From Melanopsichium pennsylvanicum (taxonomy: Eukaryota; Basidiomycota; Ustilaginomycetes; Ustilaginales): DNA of 64,000 nt. The translations under genes and the position numbers were made by a program. A model generated the notes under the pieces. The model saw nothing but the letters and a program-made list of their open reading frames with translations, was not told where the DNA came from and did no database searches. The stretch lies in assembly GCA_900208305.1 (NCBI GenBank), contig OAPG01000007.1, positions 779,001-843,000 of the forward strand, read 5' to 3'. Below, piece by piece: positions 32,001 through 42,100 of this stretch (position 1 is its first letter; every line of letters begins with the position of its first letter).

Positions 32001-32369
32001 TCGAGCTGCATCGCTGATGGGGAACGAGCGAGTGCTCTTGACGGGAGTGCCATCAGGTTTGAGTTTGGACAGAGGTTTAGAAGAATTGGAAGCAGAAGGG
32101 GAACCACTGGTGGAGGCTGAAGGGGCTGATTCAGACTTGCGGGCTTTGGGCTTCGAGTTGCCGTTGGTGAACTTAGCAGCAACATTGGAGGAGGATGCTG
32201 ACTTTTTGAGTGAAGAGGAGGAGGCGGCTGCTTTCGACTTTGAGTTGGATTTGGTGGGAGGGGATGAAGAGGAGGGTTCGGGAGCGTCGGAAAGCTCAGA
32301 AAGAGAGTCTTGGTCGTCGTTCATGGTTAGGTCGACGACGTTGGAACGATGCGACGAGGAGCTTTGCAT
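29061..32369 (-). CDS. Chromatin protein with zf-4CXXC_R1 zinc domain and DDT/WHIM-like segments
   Basis: A 1102-residue nuclear protein. After a Ser/Lys-rich N-terminus, residues about 137-225 form a Cys/His-rich module (CHQHHQPCKGALLECTF, RCHARYCFSSLKRFYD, WKCPKCRGRCACSTCRKAMG). It fits the zf-4CXXC_R1 family, known from CDCA7 and from the R1 repressor. A helical stretch from about residue 380 (LRARMWIYESMVRFDKFGLS) resembles DDT domains. Later GPMGWDADGREYWHL resembles the WHIM/WSD motif of ISWI-associated subunits. Long Lys/Glu/Asp and Ser-rich linkers, including runs of Asp, separate them, and the C-terminus is predicted coiled coil. DNA or nucleosome binding is likely from the domains. 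A role as partner of a remodelling ATPase is inference. The zinc-domain call is firm; the DDT/WHIM calls are by eye. Confidence 0.8.
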   Translation of the reverse strand: MQSSSSHRSNVVDLTMNDDQDSLSELSDAPEPSSSSPPTKSNSKSKAAASSSSLKKSASSSNVAAKFTNGNSKPKARKSESAPSASTSGSPSASNSSKPLSKLKPDGTPVKSTRSFPISDAARARTHVNCEGNPIKLCHQHHQPCKGALLECTFMRAPGKRCHARYCFSSLKRFYDMDPETIVKSNRMMVNPEEHCPATEAKYAWKCPKCRGRCACSTCRKAMGLEPLGKWIGGSRKKKADTEADLNEKVDAKPKKAKAKAKCEGASEDAETRKAGGKAATKGKTKERSIAEAVQKQSGKARAKASASASVIDIDADEDDGISTPPPAGASTKPAPGKKTLASILSSASVRAPIFKPIKPPTPHPPPVFEVIPTKLPDENLRARMWIYESMVRFDKFGLSRSVLSQLDKLDHWTHSMLQDMLSCLLKTIAGLSNIEKGQPTKPFANVITAFRSHGKALDRGEPWNAATELLADFGLNKTKLEYVEEDVPVQVEMQANKRSESPPAEMRTARLTRARKAKQNNQYEIARQLSLLDSWEEDEFGSEADVTDGDEDAQPSKRGRRGRAGEKKKSIYVYDDSSDDDDDDDDDASMADPDDCSRGGRGSGRSRKAVQKEPEPEVRLTGRQQAIKLQQEEEAKQRQKEEQEAAQANAAAEEESRKRGASTTSKGNASDDNDEEEAYHKTYRTNGRGEQKRRRLTAGSSADEAESGVKAQKHVADDTKTNGITEEKDEANSVDDQRERASPDLETKIATIATLLDAVVMAEPIAEELKTAAENIVSLERQHRIANFEMEKEIAEELADLHKRAPSIVSREYQNWKAEKQQLEHDVAWRRQDARVISELAIDTHALRTGPMGWDADGREYWHLREYQEKMPKFTEGRYAWCLVVLGKPFPANPYQPKQDSKTADGDMSMAQVGAEAEAEAKSNNEAAPVKDEADDSGLTSLDASSDNDKVEFSEDVKLGLPTSRSNGGSDSNTDGNKYDDETRICMGANDPRTIKTLIDFVEYRLEKVEYEENVAMQQREIEAHSARGGDGNSGGSSPGWTGESTGVGSAGGESMHAIRKAKQTLKHTQEARSKQVNQLIKRLNKTKEYFAWHREEVASE

Positions 32370-33571
32370 AGTAGCGGCAAACAGAACGAGGGGGAATGGT
32401 GAGTCGCAAGGAAGAAGGACGAGGAAACCAGAGAGTCACGCTTGTGTACCGAACTCGAAATGTATATTATTGAAGCCGACAAAAGCGAGACAGCTCAGAC
32501 GCATTTGTCGCGCAGCGTGTCTGTGTGATAAGTTACTACTCAGTACTGTGCTGTACGGTACAGAAGAGTATATTTATTTGATTGCTCGGACGAATGAGTG
32601 ATTCTACCTCCACAGTAGTGGATAGGCTCTGTGCACGCTTGAAAAGTCAAATGATAATGTCAATATTGGCTGCTGGGTGGAGCAAGTGAGAATCAAATTG
32701 CTGTGTTGACCGTTAGTATCGAGGAGCTCAGTTGCAACTTGACAGGTGTAATGATTAGCCAAAGTGGTAATCAGTGCCTAACTTAGGTGTTGATTCCAGA
32801 TGCTGTACTATAATTTACAGTAATGATATTAATGAATAAATAATATGTACAGCACATATAACAGTATCCTCACTGCGCTTCTGATCCCGATCTCATGGCA
32901 TTATTCGGGGTTGAATTGTCTTGAAAGTGTAAATCAGGGTCCTGCAATCATTTTATTTGTATTCGAAATTCGCGAAATCGCAACCTCACTGCAACACACA
33001 CACAAACACACACACACACACACCCCAAAAGACGCAAACATGAGAGACAGGTCGGCATCGTAACATAGAAATGAGTCAGTCAAGCATCAGGAATAACTTA
33101 ATATGACAGGACTGCCTACGCAAGCTTGTCGAGATGAAGCAGACACTGGATCGAGTTGTTGGACGCCGATACAGATGCTTAGCTGCAATATGTTTGTTCC
33201 ACTTTACGCGCTCTCGGACTTGTTTCTTCTTACACGAAACGCGACGCGTGAATTGTTGAATTCGCTCGCCATTTCTATGTGAATATTTAATTCGGCTCCA
33301 CGCTCAAAATGTAGCTCTGTACGATCTGACAATGATAAAGTGTTTAATTTACGCGTGGTTGCGTGTTGGTCTTTCAAGGACCCTTTCAATAAGGTCACCG
33401 TGACTGAACAGAACAACAGTAAACTGCCAAACTCAATTCGTGATTTCAGAGATTCGTGATTGGATGGATCAACATCGGATAGACCGTCCCTCTCTCTTCT
33501 CCTTCTCTGTGCTGCCATCATTCTAATCAAAGCCACCATACCATCATCGAAATATCTCACCTTGGATCAAA
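32370..33571. other. Divergent promoter region, zinc-domain gene / POT1
   Basis: Two genes start outward from this 1.2 kb. It holds AT-rich stretches with TACTGT/TACAGTA words (32540-32570, 32805-32870), a CA microsatellite at about 32993-33024 and a T/C-rich leader for POT1. The frame 33204-33560 on the minus strand lacks any recognisable feature. Confidence 0.5.
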
Positions 33572-36500
33572 ATGCCGCGCAAGAGAAAGGGCCCAAAGAG
33601 GGAGCACATCCACGCCGATCCAACAGCCGTCCCAACTGACAATCACAACGACCTTCACGCTGTCACCAACTTAGTTGCAGCACCATCAACCACTAGCCAA
33701 CAGCTTCCTGCTCATACAATACTTGCCACTTCAGCCTGCGACCAAGCAAGCTCGTCTTCCAACAAGCGAGCAAGGCATCTCACAGAAATCGAGGAGGATC
33801 GTCTTGGCAAGCTTGTCGGTCTCGAAAGATGGATAGAAAGCGTCGGTCATGGCAGAGGAGCTGCCGTATGCATCTGCGGCGAACTGACTCACTCCATGTC
33901 AAGTGCTCACACCACTTCTTCCGGCCTCTTCCACCTCGAACTCAGCTGCTTTCATCCTAATGACCCAGCACAACGCTCCAAGCTCGCAGTCACTTTCAAA
34001 AGCGAGCTTGCTCGCAACGTCTCTGAGCCGCTCCTTCTCCTCCATCGACTCGGCTCACCAGCCGTCGTCTATCTGTCCGGATTTGCAGCACACCTCTTGC
34101 CACCACAACAAAACGTATCCCGTGTTGCCTTCAACAACGGAAAAGCCGTTATCAAAATGTCACCCCAACCACCCTCCACTGATCCTACCGCACCAACCTC
34201 CGCTATTTGGATCGAGCAGCTAGCTTCAAATCCCATCGCAATCTCAGCCATTCCAGCTGCACACAACATTACCTCCGAGCGGCCTGCACCTACCGTGTCC
34301 ACGTCCATGCTTGAACACACTCAGCGCCATTCGCCCATGCCGCGATCGCATTCAGCAAATGGCGGAGCTCAGCAGCCACGGCTCTCTCCTCCTTGTCAGC
34401 ACAGCGACTGGTTTTCGACACCTGCTCCTATTGCTCACGCTGCAGCATCCACCACAGCAGCCGCTAGCACGTCAACAATGGCACTTCTCCCGCCACCACC
34501 TCAACAGCTCCGCCTCGGAACAGACTTGTCCGCACCCGCTGCACCATCTGGTGGTCCGCGAGCCATCAAGAGTGAAGGGCAGACTAACAGCGCCACGTCA
34601 TCGCCCCGTCCCGCAAGAGCTTTGTCCAGACAAGTTTCCGCCACACCAGCACCTCGTCGCAATGCACCCCACGTCAAGCCCCGTCGGATGGGCAATTGCG
34701 TCTACACACCCATGTCCATGGTTCGTGACGGCGAGAGAGCGAGCATCGTTGGCGTCGTCGTGGCTGCAGGCGATCCTCGTAGGTCGTCCAGCGGCACACG
34801 TGATCTCAGCATCAAGGTCGCAATCGCCGACGCTTCATGCCTATCAGGAACAGGGTACGCAAAGGAGCTCGCACAATCCATGACCATCATGCTCTTTGCA
34901 CAGCAAAACGAGCGCATCCCACACACCATCAAACCAGGTCACATCTTTGCAGTGCGCAACGTTCAGATCCAAATGTTTTCAAACAAGCCCCAAGGTGTAG
35001 GCAAGTCAGCCGCTCCTTGGAGTTGGGCTACCTACGATCCTGTCTCTGGCGACGTTGGCGCTTCCAGCAACTTTCCACTCGCATCGCAGACCCCCCCCGA
35101 ATGTAGTGCAGAAGAGATGGAACACTTTCGCGACATGGCAAACTGGTTCTCCGAGCTGCAAGGCGTCGACGCCAACATCATGACCAGGTCCTCTCGCCCC
35201 ACTCTTTTACTCAAGGATGTCGCCGAGAACGTCTTCTTCGATACCGTCGTCGAAGTGCTCAAGGTTTATACGCACACACTTGCTCCAGATCTATACGTCT
35301 CGGACTACACCAATCACGCACTCTTCTGGCGTGGCAACGACAAGTACCTTCGCTTAGACAGCAATGTCCCATACCCTGACGACGCGGACGGATGGGGGCA
35401 CGTCTTTCAGATCAGTCTGTGGGACAGCCACGCAACCATTGCTGAAGGTCTTCAAACAGGTGACATCATCCGTATCCAGAACGTGAGGCCAAAGCTCAAT
35501 CCTCGAGGTCTCCTCACCGGTGGACTTGGTAGCAGCACAGACAGCGGCATCAAGATCCGCACGCTCAAGCCCACGGATGAAGCGCGCATCGAACTCGAGA
35601 AGCGACGCGCACGTTTCATGGAGACCCTGTTTACAGTGGAGGAAGAGGCTTTTGCGGATCGGGCCGAGCGTGAAGCTCGTCAAGCTTCGGAGCATCAGCC
35701 GCCGAATCAGATGGAAGCATCAGCGCATCCAGCTCGACAGCAGCAGCCGGGTGAACAGACAGCTTCAACAGCAAAGGATCAGCAAGCACCGGCCATGATT
35801 GCTGGACAAGCGGCCGTTTCTGCAGCACCATCTGCGGTTGCAACGGCAGCGCGCTCGACCGAGCCTGCAGCTGACAGGCAAGCTACCGCATCCACAGATT
35901 CTACGGCAGCCGCAACGAGTATGATCAGGACCCAGAGCGGCCCACCCGATCGATGCTCAGCGGCAGTGGAAGCCAGTCCAGTGTCGACATCGCAACCACC
36001 TTTCCCAACTCCTGCACAGCGCCAGTTGCGTGCGATGGAGGTAACGCCGTCGAAGCCTGCACTTGGTACCAGCAGCAACGGCAACGTGAGTCCAAACGAT
36101 CTGTCTTTGGTTGCAACCCCGGATCTCAAGCCGCAAACGCCCATGGGTCCGCCTGGTCTTGCTGCCGAGGTGCGACGACCGCTGATCCGATGCAATGCGC
36201 CAGCCTCGATCCCGTTGACCGCGCTAGCAGAGCTACCGACCACCTCGTTATGTCCGGGCATGTTTAAAGTCAAAGCACGCATCATGTCGACAAATCCTAA
36301 CAAAGTGGAGCAGTGGGGACGTATGGAATGCAAGGCATGTAAGCGGATGCTTCCGCTCGATCAACGCTTCTGCATCAAGTGTGGAGATGAGGAAGGCGAA
36401 TCGCTCTCGTACTGCCTCCGCTTCGCGATCATGCTCGAAGAAGTGGACGCAGAATTTGTGGCGCGCAAGCAGCAACACAAGAACCAGAATGGCAATAATT

Positions 36501-36790
36501 CCGAGACGAGCCTGAAGAAGACTGCGATTCCTTTGTTGTTTCACGGTCGAACGGCTGAAGTGCTGCTGCCACATGTGGATCCCAAGTCGCTCTTTAATGG
36601 TGAGAGGTCGAGTGTCAAGACACTGCGACGCTTTCACAATCGTCTGCTTCATCCACACGAGTATGGATTGGATCCGGAACAGATTCTTGCGCTACATTCC
36701 TTCTGGTCAAAGGAAACCGATCGAACCGTACGAAGATTTGCTGCGCTCAAGGAGCTTAATTGTCTGCACAACCCTCGTGATCTCTTGTGA
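33572..36790 (+). CDS. POT1: Telomere single-strand-binding protein POT1 with extra N-terminal OB-like region
   Basis: POT1 binds the G-rich telomeric overhang within shelterin and controls telomerase access. The 1072-residue protein has a Telo_bind OB fold from about residue 372 (CVYTPMSMVRDGERASIVGV, SIKVAIADAS) and a second OB from about residue 548 (DTVVEVLKVYTHTLAPDLYV, SDYTNHALFW). The C-terminal part from about residue 900 has a Cys pair CKAC, then FCIKC, matching the zinc-bearing POT1 C-terminal domain (MECKACKRMLPLDQRF). Residues about 65-190 form a further beta-rich segment that could be an additional OB fold; U. maydis Pot1 has been reported to carry one. Long Ala/Gln/Pro/Ser linkers fill the rest. 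Single exon, with a good CAAAATG start context. Confidence 0.85.
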   Translation: MPRKRKGPKREHIHADPTAVPTDNHNDLHAVTNLVAAPSTTSQQLPAHTILATSACDQASSSSNKRARHLTEIEEDRLGKLVGLERWIESVGHGRGAAVCICGELTHSMSSAHTTSSGLFHLELSCFHPNDPAQRSKLAVTFKSELARNVSEPLLLLHRLGSPAVVYLSGFAAHLLPPQQNVSRVAFNNGKAVIKMSPQPPSTDPTAPTSAIWIEQLASNPIAISAIPAAHNITSERPAPTVSTSMLEHTQRHSPMPRSHSANGGAQQPRLSPPCQHSDWFSTPAPIAHAAASTTAAASTSTMALLPPPPQQLRLGTDLSAPAAPSGGPRAIKSEGQTNSATSSPRPARALSRQVSATPAPRRNAPHVKPRRMGNCVYTPMSMVRDGERASIVGVVVAAGDPRRSSSGTRDLSIKVAIADASCLSGTGYAKELAQSMTIMLFAQQNERIPHTIKPGHIFAVRNVQIQMFSNKPQGVGKSAAPWSWATYDPVSGDVGASSNFPLASQTPPECSAEEMEHFRDMANWFSELQGVDANIMTRSSRPTLLLKDVAENVFFDTVVEVLKVYTHTLAPDLYVSDYTNHALFWRGNDKYLRLDSNVPYPDDADGWGHVFQISLWDSHATIAEGLQTGDIIRIQNVRPKLNPRGLLTGGLGSSTDSGIKIRTLKPTDEARIELEKRRARFMETLFTVEEEAFADRAEREARQASEHQPPNQMEASAHPARQQQPGEQTASTAKDQQAPAMIAGQAAVSAAPSAVATAARSTEPAADRQATASTDSTAAATSMIRTQSGPPDRCSAAVEASPVSTSQPPFPTPAQRQLRAMEVTPSKPALGTSSNGNVSPNDLSLVATPDLKPQTPMGPPGLAAEVRRPLIRCNAPASIPLTALAELPTTSLCPGMFKVKARIMSTNPNKVEQWGRMECKACKRMLPLDQRFCIKCGDEEGESLSYCLRFAIMLEEVDAEFVARKQQHKNQNGNNSETSLKKTAIPLLFHGRTAEVLLPHVDPKSLFNGERSSVKTLRRFHNRLLHPHEYGLDPEQILALHSFWSKETDRTVRRFAALKELNCLHNPRDLL

Positions 36791-36997
36791 GTTTCGACGA
36801 CCTTGTGATGTACCATTTATCATCATTCAGATTGCGAATCCACCGCATATCGTTCACGAAGAGCGACCATCTGCTTTGTAGAAGCCAATGTATTCAAGGT
36901 GTGATTGAGACATCTAACTTGAGATGCTAGAATGGTGTTCTGTTGTACAAAGTTAAGGGGGACGGATCGTTAAGAGAAAGCCGTGCAAAAGATGAGC

Positions 36998-38350
36998 TCA
37001 GGCAAGACCGGCAGCCTTTCGTACTTCGTCAGCAAATCCTGGACCGGTTGACTCTTGGGGTGCAGCCGTCTCACCGAGCTCCCATCGGTGCATGTCGATG
37101 ACCTCGACAACATTGGAATCGTCCAACTTGTTGTGTTGAGACCACGATGCTAGCACGTCCTGAACCGATTGTGAATTGCTCTCGGGGGTAGGTGCCGCGG
37201 CGGGGAGGAGCATCATGAAAGGTTGATGGTAGAGGACGTTGCTGAGCTCTGTTTGCGGGTTTGTTGACGAGTCTGCGGGAGCTTTAATTGACTTTGTTTC
37301 CATACCTGCTGCCTGTCGCGCCAGACTCCTTGTCAAGGCGCGAATGTTGGTCTGGATAGCGCCGTCAGCGGCTGCAAGCGCATCTGGGAGCTTGGGACTA
37401 GCAAGACGGGTGAGAAGGAGCGAAGCCACTTTTCCACTTGTTAGCACGTATCCAGGCTTGTTGGCGTCCTTGGCAGCGGCAAAGCCTGCCGAGCCACCGT
37501 GAGCGAAGGCGGAAGCTAGATCGACGATGGATCCACCCTGAGCAGTACCCATCTGTGACCTACGGGGTGCATTCGGCGAAGGAATGGTGGGAGGGAGTAT
37601 AGCAGCAGCCCTTGTGATTATAATCTTCTCTCCGAGTCTGGAGACCACATCGATGATGGCCGAACCGACGGTTTTGGGAGCGACACTCGAGCCTTGCACT
37701 TGGGGCGAGCTTGGCAACAACGGGAAAGCTAAGAGTTCCTCCACTGGAACAGTGACAAATCCGTACTGTACCTTACTCTTCGTCGTCAATGTGGGGAAGA
37801 GCGCAACTGTGTGAACGATATCCTTGACGAGTTGAGCAAAGACTTGGTTCTTGGCGACAAAGTCAGTCTCACAGTTGACCTCGATAATTCCGCCGGCTGC
37901 AGCATTGGTGGCTCCGATTCCGGCTTGCTTTGCTTCGTCTTTCAGCTGACCTTTGAGTTCGACGGAAGTGGGAAGACCATCGGAGAGGATGGTAACGGCA
38001 ATCACACCCTCGCGTGCTTGCCTACCTGCGACCTTGTCGGCCTTTTTCGCACCAGACTTTTTTCGATCGGCTTCAAGCCATTCGAGCGCAGATGAAATCG
38101 AGTCTTGGTCTGGCGAGTTAGGATTGCGGGACGCCAGAAGAGCTTCCTTGGCTTTGATCATAGATGTTCCAGGAACCAACTTTCGAAGCTCGGCGATGGC
38201 TTTGATGCTGGGCTTTTTTGGTTCCAGAGCGAGAGCTGAGCGAGAGAAAGTTCGGGTGAAAGAGGTAGGGGTAAAACATATTGGCAGTGCACAAGGTGGT
38301 TTTGCGATCAAACGCATGGAGCGTAAGGCTGTGGAAAAAGCCGACATCAT
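36998..38350 (-). CDS. TSF1: Mitochondrial translation elongation factor Ts
   Basis: It exchanges GDP for GTP on mitochondrial EF-Tu. The 450-residue protein begins with a basic, hydroxyl-rich presequence (MMSAFSTALRSMRLIAKPP). The UBA-like helix region IKAIAELRKLVPGTSMIKAK and the nucleotide-exchange motif EVNCETDFVAKNQVFAQLV, the EF-Ts signature, follow. The rest forms the dimerisation-like core with insertions, longer than bacterial EF-Ts but usual for fungi. Two adjacent ATGs open the frame (38350 and 38347). It converges on POT1, with about 200 bases between the stops. Confidence 0.93.
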   Translation of the reverse strand: MMSAFSTALRSMRLIAKPPCALPICFTPTSFTRTFSRSALALEPKKPSIKAIAELRKLVPGTSMIKAKEALLASRNPNSPDQDSISSALEWLEADRKKSGAKKADKVAGRQAREGVIAVTILSDGLPTSVELKGQLKDEAKQAGIGATNAAAGGIIEVNCETDFVAKNQVFAQLVKDIVHTVALFPTLTTKSKVQYGFVTVPVEELLAFPLLPSSPQVQGSSVAPKTVGSAIIDVVSRLGEKIIITRAAAILPPTIPSPNAPRRSQMGTAQGGSIVDLASAFAHGGSAGFAAAKDANKPGYVLTSGKVASLLLTRLASPKLPDALAAADGAIQTNIRALTRSLARQAAGMETKSIKAPADSSTNPQTELSNVLYHQPFMMLLPAAAPTPESNSQSVQDVLASWSQHNKLDDSNVVEVIDMHRWELGETAAPQESTGPGFADEVRKAAGLA

Positions 38351-39132
38351 GTTGTCCCCGATTCGATGTTGAGACGTTGACAGGATGATGGGAGTCTATG
38401 ATGTTGGTCGAGTCAAAGTGAGTAGAGAAGAAATGCTTTGAGCTCGAGATTCTGAGAGTAAGTCACAGTGTGGTGGTGGTGGTGTTTCAGAACAACCCAA
38501 TTGAAAATCTCCCGATTTCGATTTCGATTCGTTCCGATATACGTCAGTTAGTCGATTTCAGAGTGAAAGAGACCCTGACGCTAAGACGCGCAAAGCCTCC
38601 AACCGTATGCAGTTTGGTATCTCTTCAAGTGACACTCTGTGACTGCTGAAACTGAAACTGAGACTGAGACTGAGACTGAGACTGAGACTGAGAGTGAGAC
38701 TGAGATTATGCTTGCAAAGACCCTGTCGGTCAACAAGAACTGCCGGTTGAAATGCCGCTCTAAGCTTTGGCCTCTTGTGACCTCTGGTTGAAAAATTTGT
38801 ATGACAATCAACTTTGCTTCTGACGATATCACCATCTCGGCACCATCACACTGCTCAGACGATCCAGCTTTCGCTCGGCGTCACAAACTGGGCCGTACTG
38901 ACAACGCACTATACAGGCATTTGGTCCAAATCACGCGCGCCTACCCATCAGCTTACACTCTGCGACTCAGCTCGTCTTGGTTTACACTGAAACCTCAGTC
39001 AAACAACATGCAATGATCGCAGCCTCGCCACTGCTCTGAGGCTGTCTTTTGTGGGCTTCGATCATAGATTTGGCACATTCAGTCTGACCTGAACCCATCC
39101 GCTCATTCAAGCACCCTCATTGCTTCCTCACA
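38351..39132. other. Divergent promoter region, EF-Ts / leucine-rich-repeat gene
   Basis: The 780 bases lie between two gene starts. They contain a short GGT run near 38470, duplicated GATTTCGATTTCGATT near 38515, and an ACTGAG hexamer repeat at 38650-38704. No gene is supported. Confidence 0.5.
38650..38704. repeat. ACTGAG hexamer tandem repeat
   Basis: About nine units, with single-base variants at both ends, in the divergent promoter region. Confidence 0.9.
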
Positions 39133-42100
39133 ATGGACTCGATACCAGGAGATCAATGGATTGGCGAATACGCCAGATGGCTACGCGTCCATGAGGACAA
39201 ACTTGGTGATGTAGCTGCTTCGGCAGCTGTCGCAAAACGTAACGCTACTCAGAAAGCATCTGTGTCTGGATTGTCAACGACCTTTTGGAATGTCGTCAGC
39301 CTTGGAACCGCCAATACTAACACAGACAGCCCAAGTCAAGCAACGTCATCCGCGACTACATCATCCACTGCTTCGATCCTGGCCGCTCGACCCATGCTTC
39401 TGCGCCAAAATCCGCACAATTTGTATTATCTTCTCATCCGCTTCGAAGAGCTCGGATTGCCGGTCGGTTCGCTCGACTCCAAGATCCCTATCGCAGCGCG
39501 CCCTACTTCGTACTTCTCCTTTATTGCCGCTGCTGCAGCGGCAGACAAGGACCGCGATGACACAATGTCGATGAGCTCGATGCGCAGCCGTATCAGTGTC
39601 GTTTCATCTTCGTTCAGCTCTTCCCTCTCCTGGTTCGGCTCAGCTAGCATCAAACCCGACCCCTCCAGGGATGTCAAATACATTTACTCGTGCTTCACAA
39701 AGATACCCAGTCTTCGACTTGGTCCTATCCCAGCACGCAAGCTCATCCAGGACTTTGAAGATTGCCCCGGCCAATCGGCGGTACCGCTCGACGTCTTCAA
39801 GAACTTGCAGATGCTTGAACTTGACGACGTCGATCCACGCACACTTATCGGCTGGGACAGAGTCTGCATTCAACTGCGCAGCTTGTCTTGCAAGAAGAGC
39901 AACATCGAAGATCTCACTGATTTCCTCGTAGATCTCGTCATTGTCGATACCAAGAGGCGGTGCGGCGAAAATGTCGATCCTGTGCGCTTACGTCGAGCTC
40001 CCCGAGATGCAGAGCATCTCCCTGCCTCGACTACCACCCATGCTTCCGACACAGATCTTGAGGACGATCAGACAGAGCCGTCCGTCGCAGCGTCAACCGT
40101 GGCCTTGTCATCTGCTGGCCAAGCACCGACATCGGATGCAGTGGTATCATTGCCAAAAGAGCTGCCGTCGCTGGCTTGGCATTTCTTACGCTATCTCAAT
40201 CTGTCCTCCAACAATCTTACCTTTGTTCCCAACGAGCCCCTGCTTTGTCTCTCAGGCCTCACCAATCTCGATCTCTCGTCGAATCTCCTCAACGTCGTGC
40301 CGCCATCCCTTTCGCACCTCCGTTTGTTGACTTCGCTCAACATGTCGGACAACCTGATCGATTCGGTGTTGGGTATCTACGACGCTCTCCCTGCAATCCG
40401 CGTCCTCAACCTCGCCAAAAACCGTCTCGAGAGTCTTTGTGGCTTGGAACGTCTCTACACACTGCAGCGCATCGATCTGCGCGGAAACGCCATCTACGAG
40501 GCAGGAGAGGTGGGTAGGCTTGCACCGTTGCCAGCAATCGCAGAGGTATGGATCAAGGAGAACCCTCTTGTCGAGGAGCTGGTGGATTACCGTGTGGACT
40601 GCTTTGTGGAGTTCGCTCAAGAGGGCAGGTCGGTGACGCTCGATGGCGAAGCGCCAGGCTTCTTCCAGAAACAGAGAATCTCTGAGCGGGTCCCAAACGC
40701 AGCTGAGTTGTTTGCCCAAGCTAGCTCTCGAAGTAGTCGCTCGGTGGATCGCTCGGCGGGTGGAACTCCGAAAGCAAGTCGGAGGACGGCTGAGGAAACA
40801 GAAGAGGATGAAGCGCAGCTTGCGAAGGATGTAGCCACCACCAGTCGCAGCGCCATTGTGATCAACAACGTGCGACACCGTCCGGCATCCCGGTCGACGA
40901 ACGTTGCTAACACGAGAGGCAGCAGTAAGAACGGCGGTCAGAAGGACACAAGATCTCGATCCACCTCGCGCAATTGCGATAGCTCGCGCTTGCAAAGTGG
41001 CGCCAGTAGCGCTCAGGGCGGAAAGAGACGCAATCAGCGTATGGTTGAATTGGATGCTACACCACAAAAGCCGACTGCGAGCTCGAGTCGAGAGCGCGCA
41101 CTGACAGAGTCGGATCGAATCAAGCAAGCGGCACTGTCGGGCAACAGCACAGCAGCGATGGAGAGTCCTGATGCTGGTGCAAGCACTTTGACATCCACCG
41201 AAGTCAAGACGCAGGCTCAAGGTTCGCGTTCACCTTCTCTGCAGAAGAACGGTAAGATGAGCTTGTCGCGCAAAGCAGGTGTTTCGGTTGCTCAGCTTGA
41301 GTGCGAGACTGATCAGTCGACGGTGCAAGAGCGTATCAGCTCGAGCGCCGCAGAGGAAGAAACGGTAGCGAGTTCGGCGTCGAATGCTGGCGATGGCTTT
41401 GCAGCACACAGTTCCAAGCTTTTTGCCTTACCTCCTGGCATGTCTTCATCTGACGTCGCAACGCCGGCTTCCCCAAGTCGTGCGGGACAGAGCCGAACGT
41501 TGACTTGGCGTCGCAACCCGATCGACTCGAGCACGCTTGGACGCAAGTCTGCCGCGCGTCCTTTAGCTTCGGATCTTTTCGCAACCTCGAACAATGCAGC
41601 AGCTGCTACCACGAACGACGAGTGCAGCGGCTCGGGAACGACCGCTGGGGTCGATGCCAAGACGAAGCCTGCTGACGTCGAGCGCGATTCAGAGGATACG
41701 CCAACGGCACTGGCGCGGCAACGAATTGCACGACCACGCACAGGATCTGTCGCAGCTCTAGCGAGACGATCTCGCGTCACAACTAGCATGTATGACCCCG
41801 ACCTGGACTATGCAGAGGCGCCATCTTCTGTGTTGCGTCCGTCGGAGTCAATGGTTGGTGTTGTAGAGCAAGACGATGGCTCGAAGTCCAAGTCGGCGTG
41901 GATTGAAAGTGGTACCGAAGCCGACAAAGAGGCGGACAAACGCGTAACGTCAGAAACCATAGACGCACCGGAATCGAGTTTGATTGGCAAGCGTTCGGAT
42001 GCCTTGCGTCGACGCATCGAGGCACTAAAATCTGAAGTAGGAGATGATTGGCTACGACTGCTAGCGCGTGGAGGAGGGAGTGAGGGAGATCGCAACTCTG

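Noticed and set aside
40252..41220. 322-codon antisense frame inside the leucine-rich-repeat gene
   Set aside because: Same codon-bias shadow; Cys- and Arg-rich with no known motif.
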